This document shows, one piece after another, positions 26,762 through 35,496 of a stretch of DNA of 64,000 bases. Under the pieces are notes generated by a model. It saw nothing but the letters and a program-made list of their open reading frames with translations. It did no database searches and was not told the origin of the DNA. Every line of letters begins with the position of its first letter. The first letter of the stretch is position 1. The stretch comes from an uncultured Bacteroidales bacterium (lineage in GTDB: Bacteria > Bacteroidota > Bacteroidia > Bacteroidales > WCHB1-69): NCBI GenBank assembly GCA_900315245.1, contig OMYJ01000001.1, positions 1 through 64,000 on the forward strand. The letters are read 5' to 3'. The translations under genes were made by a program, and so were the position numbers.

Positions 26762-28153
26762 ATGCAAACCAGATTATTTTTTCGCCCTGTTGAAATCCAA
26801 CATCGAGAAATTTTTCAGCCATATTTGACCAAAAACTCGCAGACTTGCGACCGTGCGTTTGTCAACACCTTCTGTTGGCAACATCTTTTCCGCACACAAT
26901 GGGCCGAGGCAAACGGCTTTCTCATCATTCGGGCATTCATCAACGGCGAAAGAAGAGCCGCATACATCATTGTTTCCCAAAAAGAGACGCCCTCCTACTC
27001 TGACATTCTCCCCGCTTTGGAAGCCGATGCCGCGGAATTTGGCCAACCTCTGACGCTCATGGGGCTAAGTGAAGACGAATGCGATACTTTGCAACGCCAA
27101 CTCCCCGGACAGTTTTTTTTCGACAAGAACCGGGATTTCGCAGACTATGTCTATAAAGCAGAAGATCTTAAAACCTTAAAAGGCCGGAAATATGCCCAGA
27201 AAAGAAACCATGTGAACAAATTCAAATCGTTGTACAACTATCATTATGAGGCTATTACAAAAGACAATATTTCCGAATGCTTGCAGCTGGAGGAATCCTG
27301 GATCAGCCAACACGCAGAAGACGAGTCCGCGCAATCCGAATACATCACCATTCAAAAGGCGTTTCAGAATTTCGAAGCACTTGGTCTTTTAGGCGGAGCG
27401 CTTTATGTGGACGGCAAGTTAGTGGCATTCACATACGGCTCGGCCATCCGCAACGACATCTTCTGCACCCATGTTGAAAAGGGTGACATCCATTACGAAG
27501 GGGTCTATCAGATGATCAATTATCTGTTTGCACAACATCTCCCTGAACAGTTTACGTTTATCAACAGGGAGGAAGATATGGGACTGGCTGGACTGCGAAA
27601 ATCAAAAACCTCGTACCAACCTGCAATGTTAGCTTATAAACACACCGCACTCAAGCTGAACGATGAGATGAAAGACATCATCCAGGTTTGGAAAAGGTGT
27701 TTCGGCGAGGATGATCCCTCCATTTACACGTTCCTTTCTCGCTACTACTTCAACCACTGCACGTTGATGGAGAAAGTTGACGGCCATGTGGTTTCCACCG
27801 TTTTCATGATTCCTTGCCAGACCCGCTTCGGACTCGCCGCATACCTTTACGGCATCGCCACCCTCCCGGAATATCAGTGCCAAGGCATATCCAGCAAATT
27901 GATTAAAGAAATGCTGGATAGATGTCGGGAAAATGGAGCTGTTTTCACCTTCTTGATTCCAGCGGACGAGCAATTAAACGACTTTTATGCAAAACTTGGA
28001 TATCAACGCACTCAAACGTACGCCATATTCGAAAGTGACATGGATTTGGGAACCGGAGACACAAAAAAAGACAGAATCATGATTCTGCCTTTTGATGAGT
28101 CCTTTCAGATTGAATATCTTTCCGAAACGCTGGAATGCCGACCGATGTTGTAA
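26762..28153 (+). CDS. Fusion of DUF2156-type acyltransferase and GNAT acetyltransferase
   Basis: This 463-residue protein has two acyltransferase-like halves. Residues 1-290 match the DUF2156 family (AEDLKTLKGRKYAQKRNHVN, EESW), which is related to lysyl-phosphatidylglycerol synthase catalytic domains. Residues about 300-460 are a GNAT domain with the acetyl-CoA loop LPEYQCQGISSKLI. The substrates are unknown. It is transcribed after the porK terminator and is convergent with the META lipoprotein, with a 3-base gap. Confidence 0.8.
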   Translation: MQTRLFFRPVEIQHREIFQPYLTKNSQTCDRAFVNTFCWQHLFRTQWAEANGFLIIRAFINGERRAAYIIVSQKETPSYSDILPALEADAAEFGQPLTLMGLSEDECDTLQRQLPGQFFFDKNRDFADYVYKAEDLKTLKGRKYAQKRNHVNKFKSLYNYHYEAITKDNISECLQLEESWISQHAEDESAQSEYITIQKAFQNFEALGLLGGALYVDGKLVAFTYGSAIRNDIFCTHVEKGDIHYEGVYQMINYLFAQHLPEQFTFINREEDMGLAGLRKSKTSYQPAMLAYKHTALKLNDEMKDIIQVWKRCFGEDDPSIYTFLSRYYFNHCTLMEKVDGHVVSTVFMIPCQTRFGLAAYLYGIATLPEYQCQGISSKLIKEMLDRCRENGAVFTFLIPADEQLNDFYAKLGYQRTQTYAIFESDMDLGTGDTKKDRIMILPFDESFQIEYLSETLECRPML

Positions 28154-28156
28154 GGA

Positions 28157-28603
28157 CTACTCAACTTCCTCCAAATTCACCCCTTTGAAACGCATAAGTT
28201 CTTCATCCTCTGAGAATATGAATAACTCGTCATCTTTTAACTCATAACGGGTGACATCGCGTTTCAAAACAGAAAGGAAGCGTCTTTCCACCTCCATTTT
28301 AGAACAGAGACGTTTGGTGGCGCCTTCAAATTGGAGTTTCATCTTTTGTTTTTTAGAGACATCAAATGTGCCAAAAAAAGAGTTGCAGCCGAGATTGCCC
28401 TGAAAACTGCCTGCCGTGTCAAAAACGATAAATGGATGCAAGGCGAAATCCTTGTTGAACTCCTCGCCTTCCAAAGCCACTAACATCCACTGTGTCCCAA
28501 TCAGCGGGAATTTTTCGGTTTTCAGGCTTTTTTTTGATGTTTTGCAGCAGCTACAGGACAAAACAAGTATAATGGCCGTCAGGGAATAGATTACTTTTCT
28601 CAT
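28157..28603 (-). CDS. META domain lipoprotein (HslJ-like)
   Basis: This 148-residue protein has a signal peptide and a lipobox near residue 17 (LSCSC). Its META-domain features are IGTQWMLVALEG near the N-terminus and LGCNSFFGTF. META/HslJ proteins are small envelope proteins of uncertain role linked in some species to stress or antibiotic tolerance. It is 6 bases downstream of engB. Confidence 0.8.
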   Translation of the reverse strand: MRKVIYSLTAIILVLSCSCCKTSKKSLKTEKFPLIGTQWMLVALEGEEFNKDFALHPFIVFDTAGSFQGNLGCNSFFGTFDVSKKQKMKLQFEGATKRLCSKMEVERRFLSVLKRDVTRYELKDDELFIFSEDEELMRFKGVNLEEVE

Positions 28604-28609
28604 AAAACG

Positions 28610-29221
28610 TTATTTGATGTTATAAAACTGTTGATTAATTTCCTCGATATAATCCAGAATTTGATCCTTGCCAAGGCCCGAGAGCGATGAGGATTTAATC
28701 ATGAGAGGAAGTTCTTCCCAAGTCTCATAAAGCCTGTTTTTCATTTTCTGGATATTGCTCATGGCTTTTCCTGTAGATATTTTATCCGCTTTTGTGAAAA
28801 TAATGGCAAACGGTATGCCGTTTTCCCCGAGGTTATTGATAAAATCGACATCAATCTGCTGTGGATCCAGACGGGAATCCACAAGTTCAAAGACCATTTG
28901 CAGATTTTCACGGTGAAGAAGGTAATCGGAAATCATCTTCTGCCATTTTTCGCGGTTGGTTTTGGATGTCCTCGCGAATCCGTAACCAGGCAAATCCACA
29001 AGATACCAAGTTTTATTCATCAGGAAATGATTGATGGTTTGTGTTTTACCCGGTTTGGAAGATGTTTTGGCCAAATTTCTGTTGTTGGTCAGCATATTGA
29101 TAAGCGAGGATTTGCCCACGTTGGACCTTCCGATAAACGCATATTCAGGTTTATCAGGTGCGGGGCATTTTCGCCAGTCAACTTCGCTTTGCAAATATTC
29201 GGCCGTCTTTATTACCATCAC
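28610..29221 (-). CDS. engB: Ribosome biogenesis GTPase EngB (YihA/YsxC)
   Basis: This 203-residue GTPase has G1 GRSNVGKSS, G3 DLPGYGFA, G4 TKADK and the usual start with the conserved CPAPDKPEYAFIGRS. It helps assemble the large ribosomal subunit. It lies between the envC-like and META genes on one strand. Either of the first two Met codons may be used. Confidence 0.94.
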   Translation of the reverse strand: MMVIKTAEYLQSEVDWRKCPAPDKPEYAFIGRSNVGKSSLINMLTNNRNLAKTSSKPGKTQTINHFLMNKTWYLVDLPGYGFARTSKTNREKWQKMISDYLLHRENLQMVFELVDSRLDPQQIDVDFINNLGENGIPFAIIFTKADKISTGKAMSNIQKMKNRLYETWEELPLMIKSSSLSGLGKDQILDYIEEINQQFYNIK

Positions 29222-29225
29222 AGAT

Positions 29226-30536
29226 TTATTTTCTTGCTAACCATTCGTTCGGATTGACGTATCTGTCATTTCTCCATATCTCGAAATGGAGTTCATACGT
29301 GTTGGAGGAGGCACTCTTGGCCACAGTACCGATGGTTTGTTTTGTGGAAACCTTGTCGCCTTTTTTGACACTGGCTGAAGAGAGGTTCTGATAAACAGTA
29401 AGATATTCTCCGTGACGGACCATCACCACCGTAGTTCCCATGATGCTCATCACGCCAGTCACAACACCTTCGAACACCGCGCGCGCCGGTGTCCCGGCCT
29501 CCACCATAATGTCAATACCGTGGTTGTCCACCTGCACGGAAGGCACATCCGGGTGGGGATAGCTGCCGAAATCGCTCACTTTGGCTCCTTTGGCCACAGG
29601 CCACGGCAATCTGCCCTTGTTGTTGATGAACGAGGCATTCAGAGTTTGCTCCTCGGGGGTCAATGAGATGGTTGCGGAGGATTTTGAGGAAGTGGCGGGT
29701 TTGGTGGTGGATGCTGAAGTGCCGGAGGATTTGCCCTTTGATGCCTTTGCTTTTTTCTCACGTTCGGCATTTGCCCTTGCAATCTCCTCTTTCACAGCCT
29801 TTTGTATTGCAGCTTCAATGTTCTTCCGCTGCTGCTGTTGTTTCTTCAACTCCTCGTTCAACTTCTTTGACTCTTTCCTCAGCTTTTCGGCATTTTGGGT
29901 CTTTTTCCGACGATCCACCTCCAAATTCTTAATTTCCTGCTCTTTAGAAGAAAGGGTGTTGAGTTTGTCGTTCTTCAACACGACAATTTCTTCATTCTTT
30001 TTTGTAAGTTCCTCAGTGGTTTTAACAATTCTTTCAGATTGTTCACGGACGTTTCGGGAGAAGATGGTATAATAACGTAACCGACGGAACATCTGTGAGA
30101 AATCGTCGGATGCGAGAATGAACGTGACTTTGTCCATTAGCCGGCGGTTGCGGTAGGCGTTATAGACCACCTGCGCATAATCTGCCTTCATATAGGACAA
30201 TTTCTTTTCCAACTGACTGATTTCCTGTTGGTTTTGCTCCTGTTCATCCTCCATTTGGATGATCTGTGAGTTGAGGTTGGTAATGATTTTCTCACGGTTT
30301 TGTATCTGTTGCCGCAACAATGCCGCCTGTTGGACAGCCGCCTTCTGGTTAGATTCTGTTTTTTTCAACAATTTCTGGGTGTTGGCTATCTCATTTTCAA
30401 TTTTCTGCTTGTCTTTCTGGAGTTGCGTACTGCTTTTCCCGCTCTGCGCAAATCCCTGAGCGGAACAAAGCAACAGCCCAATCAGACATAACAGACCGAA
30501 TGCTTTCTGACCATATCTCAATTGAAAAATCTTCAT
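29226..30536 (-). CDS. EnvC-like murein hydrolase activator (coiled coil plus degenerate LytM/M23)
   Basis: The protein has 436 residues from the ATG at 30536, just below a -7 box. A signal peptide (ending GFAQ) is followed by two long coiled coils (about residues 30-110 and 150-250), a Lys/Ser/Thr-rich linker and a C-terminal LytM domain. Two zinc-ligand positions are changed: the HxxxD motif reads NHGID (Asn in place of the first His), and the HxH motif reads ELH. The domain is therefore probably non-catalytic and activates amidases, like EnvC acting with FtsEX. A related FtsX is encoded at 6192. Confidence 0.87.
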   Translation of the reverse strand: MKIFQLRYGQKAFGLLCLIGLLLCSAQGFAQSGKSSTQLQKDKQKIENEIANTQKLLKKTESNQKAAVQQAALLRQQIQNREKIITNLNSQIIQMEDEQEQNQQEISQLEKKLSYMKADYAQVVYNAYRNRRLMDKVTFILASDDFSQMFRRLRYYTIFSRNVREQSERIVKTTEELTKKNEEIVVLKNDKLNTLSSKEQEIKNLEVDRRKKTQNAEKLRKESKKLNEELKKQQQQRKNIEAAIQKAVKEEIARANAEREKKAKASKGKSSGTSASTTKPATSSKSSATISLTPEEQTLNASFINNKGRLPWPVAKGAKVSDFGSYPHPDVPSVQVDNHGIDIMVEAGTPARAVFEGVVTGVMSIMGTTVVMVRHGEYLTVYQNLSSASVKKGDKVSTKQTIGTVAKSASSNTYELHFEIWRNDRYVNPNEWLARK

Positions 30537-30554
30537 ATTGAATAATATAACCTG

Positions 30555-30562
30555 CAAAAATA
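30555..30562 (-). promoter_or_regulatory. -7 promoter box for envC-like gene
   Basis: The minus strand reads TATTTTTG, 18 bases upstream of the ATG at 30536. This supports that start over an in-frame codon seven residues upstream. Confidence 0.55.
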
Positions 30563-30640
30563 ACAGATATTTACGTATCCTTTTTACCGCATCTGCATTT
30601 TTATGAACACTCTAACGTTAATCGCTTTCGAATTATTTTC

Positions 30641-30648
30641 TATTTTTG
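30641..30648 (+). promoter_or_regulatory. -7 promoter box for pnuC
   Basis: TATTTTTG lies 23 bases upstream of the pnuC ATG. I see no riboswitch-like structure in the short leader. Confidence 0.55.
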
Positions 30649-30671
30649 CGCCCTGATTTTTATGCTCTACT

Positions 30672-31271
30672 ATGTCAATTGATTTAATCATCGAAATAAC
30701 AGGAGCCGTTATCGGACTGATATACCTCTATCTGGAATATAAGGCCAATGTATGGCTCTGGCCTGTGGGTATTGTGATGTCAATCTTTTATGTGGTCATA
30801 TTTTTCCATGGGAAATTTTACGCTGACGCCGCGGTCTATCTTTACTACATTGGGGCGAATGCTTACGGTTTGTTTCAATGGACACGCTCGCGCAAAAAGC
30901 CCTTGGAGGAAACCGGGGGGACAACAGATTTGCCCATCACACACGTACCCGCGAAGCATATCCTGCCGCTGGCTGCAATAACTTTTACGTTATGGATGAT
31001 ACTCTACCTCATTTTGAGAACTGTAACTGACAGTCCGATACCATTAGGTGATGCTTTCACCACTGCGGTCAGCATTGTTGCCACATGGATGTTGGCGCAA
31101 AAGTATCTTGAACAATGGATGTTATGGATTGTGGTAAACATCGTTTCCACCATACTCTATTTTTGGAAAGGACTTTACCCTACCGGAATTCTGTTCACCG
31201 TTTACGTGATTGTGGCCGTGCTCGGATATTTCCGTTGGAAAAAGGAGATGGTGAAAGATGATAATAAATGA
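30672..31271 (+). CDS. pnuC: PnuC family vitamin-precursor transporter
   Basis: This 199-residue protein has about seven membrane segments and the PnuC features YLYLEYKANVWLWPVGIV and AYGLFQW. PnuC proteins carry nicotinamide riboside; close relatives in Bacteroidetes carry thiamine (PnuT) or riboflavin, so the substrate is not certain. No kinase gene or TonB receptor is adjacent. It is convergent with purD. Confidence 0.85.
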   Translation: MSIDLIIEITGAVIGLIYLYLEYKANVWLWPVGIVMSIFYVVIFFHGKFYADAAVYLYYIGANAYGLFQWTRSRKKPLEETGGTTDLPITHVPAKHILPLAAITFTLWMILYLILRTVTDSPIPLGDAFTTAVSIVATWMLAQKYLEQWMLWIVVNIVSTILYFWKGLYPTGILFTVYVIVAVLGYFRWKKEMVKDDNK

Positions 31272-31282
31272 CGATAATTACA

Positions 31283-32545
31283 TTACACCGCCTGCCAACC
31301 AATGTCTTTGCGGTAGAACAAATCAGGATGCTCTAATTCCTTAACCGCCTTATATGCGTCTTGTTGCGCTTCCTTTAGAGTGGCGCCTTTGCCCACCACA
31401 AACAGCACGCGGCCGCCGTTGGAGAACAATTGACCATTTTCCTCTTTCACGCCCATACAGAAAACCTGTTGTTGAAGGTTAGCGGGATTATTCAACGGAA
31501 TATTCTTCGTGTAACTGCCGGGATAACCCTTTGCCGCCATCACAACACCCAAAAAGGCCTCATCATGGAATTCAGGCTTGACTTCTTTATTATCCAAAAT
31601 GTCCAACATCAATTGGACGAGATCTGATTTGAGTTTCGGCAACACCACTTCCGTCTCAGGATCACCGAAACGGGCGTTGAATTCGATGACTTTCGGGCCT
31701 TCTTTGGTCAACATCAGTCCACCGTAGAGCACCCCGCAGAACGGGCTGCCCTCAGCCTTAAGAGCCTTTGCAGTCGGTTTCATGATATGTTCCACCGCCC
31801 AATCGATTTGCTCCTGCGGTATAACAGGCACTGGCGAATAGGCTCCCATTCCGCCCGTATTCGGACCTTTGTCGCCATCGTATGCACGTTTATGATCCTG
31901 TGCAATGACCAGCGGGACCACCTGTTCACCGTTCACCAATGTGAGCAGCGAAAACTCTGGACCCTGCAGAAACTCTTCTATCACCACCTTTCCTTTGCCG
32001 AAATGATTGTCCAACAACATGTCTTTCAAGGCGTTGTCAGCCTCTTCCACAGTCATGGCAACCACCACGCCCTTGCCCGCGGCCAATCCATCGTACTTGA
32101 TGACGATGGGAGCACCTTTTTCATCCAGATAGGACTTCGCATCCTCATAGCAATCAAACGTACGGTAGGCTGCCGTGGGGATGTCGTACTTCTTCATCAG
32201 ATTTTTAGCAAACTCTTTGCTGCTTTCAATTTGCGCGGCGGCGGCGGTCGGCGCAAAAATACGCAATCCGGCGGCGGCAAACACCGTGGCAATGTCATTG
32301 GCAAGCGCAGCCTCAGGACCCACTACCGTCAAATCCACATGGTTTTGCAAAGCAAAATCACGCAAGGCATCCGTTTCGTTTTCGTCAATACCGACCAATG
32401 TGACCGGCGTGCTTGTCTGCCGTGTGATTTCTGTCATGCCGGCATTCCCTGGTGCGATAAAAATTTCCGGCTTCAAAGCCGACTGAGCCATTTTCCAAGC
32501 GATGGCGTGTTCACGCCCACCGCGTCCGATTACCAATATTTTCAT
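31283..32545 (-). CDS. purD: Phosphoribosylamine-glycine ligase PurD
   Basis: This ATP-grasp enzyme makes glycinamide ribonucleotide in purine synthesis. It has 420 residues. GRGGREHAIAWK at the N-terminus, the ATP-grasp segment GLAAGKGVVVA, GPNTGGMGAYSPVP and FNARFGDPETEVVLP are all family motifs. Its ATG overlaps the stop of the mltF-like gene by 4 bases, so translation is coupled. Confidence 0.96.
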   Translation of the reverse strand: MKILVIGRGGREHAIAWKMAQSALKPEIFIAPGNAGMTEITRQTSTPVTLVGIDENETDALRDFALQNHVDLTVVGPEAALANDIATVFAAAGLRIFAPTAAAAQIESSKEFAKNLMKKYDIPTAAYRTFDCYEDAKSYLDEKGAPIVIKYDGLAAGKGVVVAMTVEEADNALKDMLLDNHFGKGKVVIEEFLQGPEFSLLTLVNGEQVVPLVIAQDHKRAYDGDKGPNTGGMGAYSPVPVIPQEQIDWAVEHIMKPTAKALKAEGSPFCGVLYGGLMLTKEGPKVIEFNARFGDPETEVVLPKLKSDLVQLMLDILDNKEVKPEFHDEAFLGVVMAAKGYPGSYTKNIPLNNPANLQQQVFCMGVKEENGQLFSNGGRVLFVVGKGATLKEAQQDAYKAVKELEHPDLFYRKDIGWQAV

Positions 32546-33909
32546 TCTTCTTTTGTTATTGCAAATCCATTATATCGCGACATTACCTCGTCCACATAGT
32601 TAACAGTGTGTTTCCCAGGGTAATAGCCACATTTCACAACCGTATCCCTATAATATTCTTTATGGGATTTCAGAATCAGATACTCCGCCACCTTAGACCA
32701 TCGTGTGCTGTCATCACCGTATTTCTTGCATAAGGCCATGGCATCGAGAATATGACCAGGGCCAGAGTTGTAGGCACCCGACACAAAATAGTAGAGATCG
32801 GAAGCGTCAACCTTGTCCCTGAAGATGTTGCACAGGAAGGAGATGTATTTGGCACCTGCCCATATCTGCTCCTCCACCGTGGAGGAATCGGTGATGCCGT
32901 AACGCTCGCAAGTGACGGGCATCATCTGCATGATGCCGTAACTGCCGCCGAAGCCAACCAAATCGGGGATGAAACGCGACTCTTGGTAGATGATGGAGGA
33001 TATCAACCGCCAATCGAATCCGTGTTTTGCAGCCGCTTTCTTCAACACAGCATCGTACTGGGAGGTGTTGTTGCGGCTCTTGCCGAAAGAGCGGGACAAG
33101 ACATAGGAATGCGGAGAAAGGTATTTCTCACACAACGACTGGTACTTGTTCGTCTCCTTATACTGCTCAAGCCACCGGTTGATGGTGTCGTTCAGCAATT
33201 TATTGTGCGTGTTCAAAATCCATGTCCGGGGGAAATTATCTCCGACACGAGGTCCTATAGTCAACTGCTTATAAAACGGCATCAGCGTGACCGCCTCGTT
33301 GTAATTGCATACCGCGTAGTCAATCTGCTTGTCCACCAACATATCCATCAAATCTTCAATGGCCAAGTCGGGATTATGTTTTATCTTCCAATCCCCATAT
33401 TCATCCAACGAGCTGAAATCCAACTTGTTCTGATATTTTGCAGCTGTATTGACGATGCGTGGCAACGAGTCATACTCACTGTCTTTCTTGCGCATAATCA
33501 GCACGGGGTATGTATAAGCCACCGGATTAGACAATGCGATATAATCCGGTACATAGTTGGTTTTGTCAAAATCGAAACAGACAATATCGTACTGGTTAGA
33601 CAATGCTGTGACAAACATTTTGTCGGCATCTGACTCTATGGTGATGTCCACCGGATGGTTCAGATCCTTTTCCAGCTGTTTGAGAATATCATATTGAAAA
33701 CCAATGACTGATCCCTGATACACAAAATAATCGGCAGCATGATAAAACAGGCACACAGACAATGTATCGCTGTGTTCCACGTGCTTTTTTTCCAACCTGG
33801 GGATATGTATTTTGGGAATGAAACGTCCATGTGAGAGCACACCGACGGCAAGGAGCAGGGAGGCGGCAGCCAAAAACAGATAACTAAGATGTTTCTTCTT
33901 CAAAACCAA
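32542..33909 (-). CDS. MltF-like lytic murein transglycosylase
   Basis: This 455-residue protein has an N-terminal membrane anchor or signal (residues 10-27), a periplasmic solute-binding (SBP_bac_3) domain to about 270, and an SLT domain with the catalytic Glu in IIYQESRF, then YGIMQMMPVT and GAYNSGPGHI. It cleaves the glycan strand of peptidoglycan to anhydro-muropeptides. It is 4 bases downstream of the next lipoprotein gene and overlaps purD by 4 bases. Confidence 0.9.
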   Translation of the reverse strand: MVLKKKHLSYLFLAAASLLLAVGVLSHGRFIPKIHIPRLEKKHVEHSDTLSVCLFYHAADYFVYQGSVIGFQYDILKQLEKDLNHPVDITIESDADKMFVTALSNQYDIVCFDFDKTNYVPDYIALSNPVAYTYPVLIMRKKDSEYDSLPRIVNTAAKYQNKLDFSSLDEYGDWKIKHNPDLAIEDLMDMLVDKQIDYAVCNYNEAVTLMPFYKQLTIGPRVGDNFPRTWILNTHNKLLNDTINRWLEQYKETNKYQSLCEKYLSPHSYVLSRSFGKSRNNTSQYDAVLKKAAAKHGFDWRLISSIIYQESRFIPDLVGFGGSYGIMQMMPVTCERYGITDSSTVEEQIWAGAKYISFLCNIFRDKVDASDLYYFVSGAYNSGPGHILDAMALCKKYGDDSTRWSKVAEYLILKSHKEYYRDTVVKCGYYPGKHTVNYVDEVMSRYNGFAITKEE

Positions 33910-33913
33910 CTAT

Positions 33914-34459
33914 TTAGTTAGTCCTAAGCATATAAATGGGCTTACTGACGGTCTCATTCTCTTTCAACTCCACCTGAATGGTACCTGTATGTCTAACATA
34001 GCCAGTTATACTATCCAAAGAGTCCTTGAGGGCATCCACTTTAATTGCATTGACGATAAGCAGAGCGGGATAAGGGAGTTCATACTTTAACACACCTTTG
34101 CTATCCGCTACCCCATAGTACTTATACGGGAGAACCGTCTCTGTATTACCAATTCTTCTCTTTTTATACAATATGTGGCCATGTTGACACCAGTTATACA
34201 AGCTGTCGTCTGACCAACGATCTATATCTGGCACATTGAAACGAGAGATAAGCGTATCAATATCACCATTATGATATTTGCTCGTGTCGAAGGTGATGAT
34301 GGTAAAGGATGCCGTAGAATCCGGATCAATGCCGTTGGAGGAATAATAGCATGTGACATTCATTTTACAAGGATAGCCATCATTTTTGTTGCACTGAGAG
34401 AGCAACATTGTACATGCCACGGCAACAACTATAAGCAGAAAAAACTTTGATCTTTTCAT
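33914..34459 (-). CDS. Bacteroidetes lipoprotein of unknown function (DUF6452-like)
   Basis: This 181-residue protein has a lipobox (LLSQC near residue 23). The mature part starts with a Cys-containing segment (CKMNVTCYY) and is beta-rich throughout, and it resembles small Bacteroidetes lipoproteins grouped as DUF6452; that match is from memory. It is first in a run with the mltF-like gene and purD, and has its own -7 box at 34487-34494. Confidence 0.7.
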   Translation of the reverse strand: MKRSKFFLLIVVAVACTMLLSQCNKNDGYPCKMNVTCYYSSNGIDPDSTASFTIITFDTSKYHNGDIDTLISRFNVPDIDRWSDDSLYNWCQHGHILYKKRRIGNTETVLPYKYYGVADSKGVLKYELPYPALLIVNAIKVDALKDSLDSITGYVRHTGTIQVELKENETVSKPIYMLRTN

Positions 34460-34486
34460 AACAGATTTCTATTTCAAAACGAAATG

Positions 34487-34542
34487 CAAAAATATAAAAT
34501 ATTTTGTAATACGGGAATTTTTCTGATATTTTTGTATTTTTG
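34487..34542. promoter_or_regulatory. Divergent promoters for the lipoprotein and lspA
   Basis: The minus strand has TATTTTTG at 34487-34494 for the lipoprotein. The plus strand has TATTTTTG twice (34527-34534 and 34535-34542), with a TTTG -33 element at 34503-34506 that is 20 bases before the first box. The plus promoter lies downstream of the first in-frame ATG of lspA, so that ATG cannot be its start from this promoter. Confidence 0.65.
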
Positions 34543-34555
34543 CCGCTTGATAGTA

Positions 34556-35251
34556 TTGTTGTCTAATTCAAAAAAGAAAATCAAATTGAGGAAAAAGTAC
34601 GCTTGGATTGCCATCATAACAGTCATTCTGTTGATTGTCATTGACCAAATCATCAAGTTCTGGGTAAAGACGCATTTAACTGTCGGACAAACGATTCCGT
34701 TGATTGGCCAATGGTTCAATTTGCATTTTGTGGAAAACGAGGGCATGGCTTTCGGTATCAGTTTCGGACAGCAAATCGGGAAACTGGTCCTTTCCATTGT
34801 CCGTATTCTCCTCGTGGGTGGGCTTTGTTGGTATTTCGTTTACCGACTGAAGCGCGACAAGATGGACGGAGTTGTGCTGACCATCTTCTGTCTGGTGATT
34901 GCCGGTGCGTTCGGCAACATTATCGACAGCATGTTTTACGGCCTCCTTTTCACCGAAAGCAACTTTTTGGAGGTGGCGCAATGGTCGCCCGGGCACGGCT
35001 ACGCACCCTTCTTCTTCGGCAAGGTGGTCGATATGTTCTACCTCAAGCTCTTCCCCATCCCCGACAAATTCCCGCTTTGGGGCGGTTCCTACTTCTTCCC
35101 CGCCATCTTCAACTTCGCCGATTCTTGCATCACCATCGGAATTGTGTTAGCCATCATTTTCAACAAACGGATTTTCAACGACTTGGATGACAATTCCGAG
35201 AAGAATGTAGTAAAAGAGGAGGACGTGGCGTCTATAAGTAATAGTGAATAG
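34556..35251 (+). CDS. lspA: Lipoprotein signal peptidase LspA
   Basis: LspA cleaves prolipoprotein signals at the modified Cys. Motifs with the catalytic aspartates are VIAGAFGNIIDS and FNFADSCITIG, and the first segment ITVILLIVIDQIIKFWVK holds the conserved Asp-Gln. The protein has an insertion between the second and third segments, as in other Bacteroidetes. The first ATG is at 34484, but doubled -7 boxes at 34527-34542 lie inside that extension. A TTG at 34556 or 34559, or one at 34586, is more likely. The C-terminal SISNSE and stop run into a heptamer array. Confidence 0.9.
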   Translation: MLSNSKKKIKLRKKYAWIAIITVILLIVIDQIIKFWVKTHLTVGQTIPLIGQWFNLHFVENEGMAFGISFGQQIGKLVLSIVRILLVGGLCWYFVYRLKRDKMDGVVLTIFCLVIAGAFGNIIDSMFYGLLFTESNFLEVAQWSPGHGYAPFFFGKVVDMFYLKLFPIPDKFPLWGGSYFFPAIFNFADSCITIGIVLAIIFNKRIFNDLDDNSEKNVVKEEDVASISNSE

Positions 35252-35458
35252 TGAATAGTGAATAGTGATTTGTGAATTGTGAATTGAATCAAATCACCAA
35301 TCACTGATCACCAATCACCAATCACTGATCACCAATCACCAATCACTGATCACCAATCACTAATCACTGATCACCAATCACTAATCACTGATCACCAATC
35401 ACCAATCACCAATCACCAATCACTAATCACTAATCACTAATCACTAATCACTGATCAC
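35238..35458. repeat. Long heptamer array (units ATAGTGA, ATTGTGA, then AATCACC/AATCACT)
   Basis: About 31 consecutive 7-base units fill the gap from the lspA stop to 38 bases before the S46 gene. The first part reads ATAGTGA and the rest ATCACCA/ATCACTG/ATCACTA in register. It is the longest such array in the window. There are no unique spacers, so it is not a CRISPR. Confidence 0.8.
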
Positions 35459-35496
35459 AAAAAAACAAACAATTCTAACAAATAAACAAACAAACA

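Noticed and set aside
26762-28153. PorL or another T9SS motor gene after porK
   Set aside because: The protein is a soluble acyltransferase fusion, and a terminator separates it from porK.
30563-30671. TPP riboswitch in front of pnuC
   Set aside because: The leader after the -7 box is only about 15-20 bases, and no TPP riboswitch core motifs are seen.
32752-33633. 293-residue open frame on the plus strand inside the mltF-like gene
   Set aside because: It is a shadow of the transglycosylase; the coding strand has a complete SLT domain.
35238-35458. CRISPR-like repeat block after lspA
   Set aside because: The units are 7 bases in direct tandem with no unique spacers, and no cas gene is nearby.
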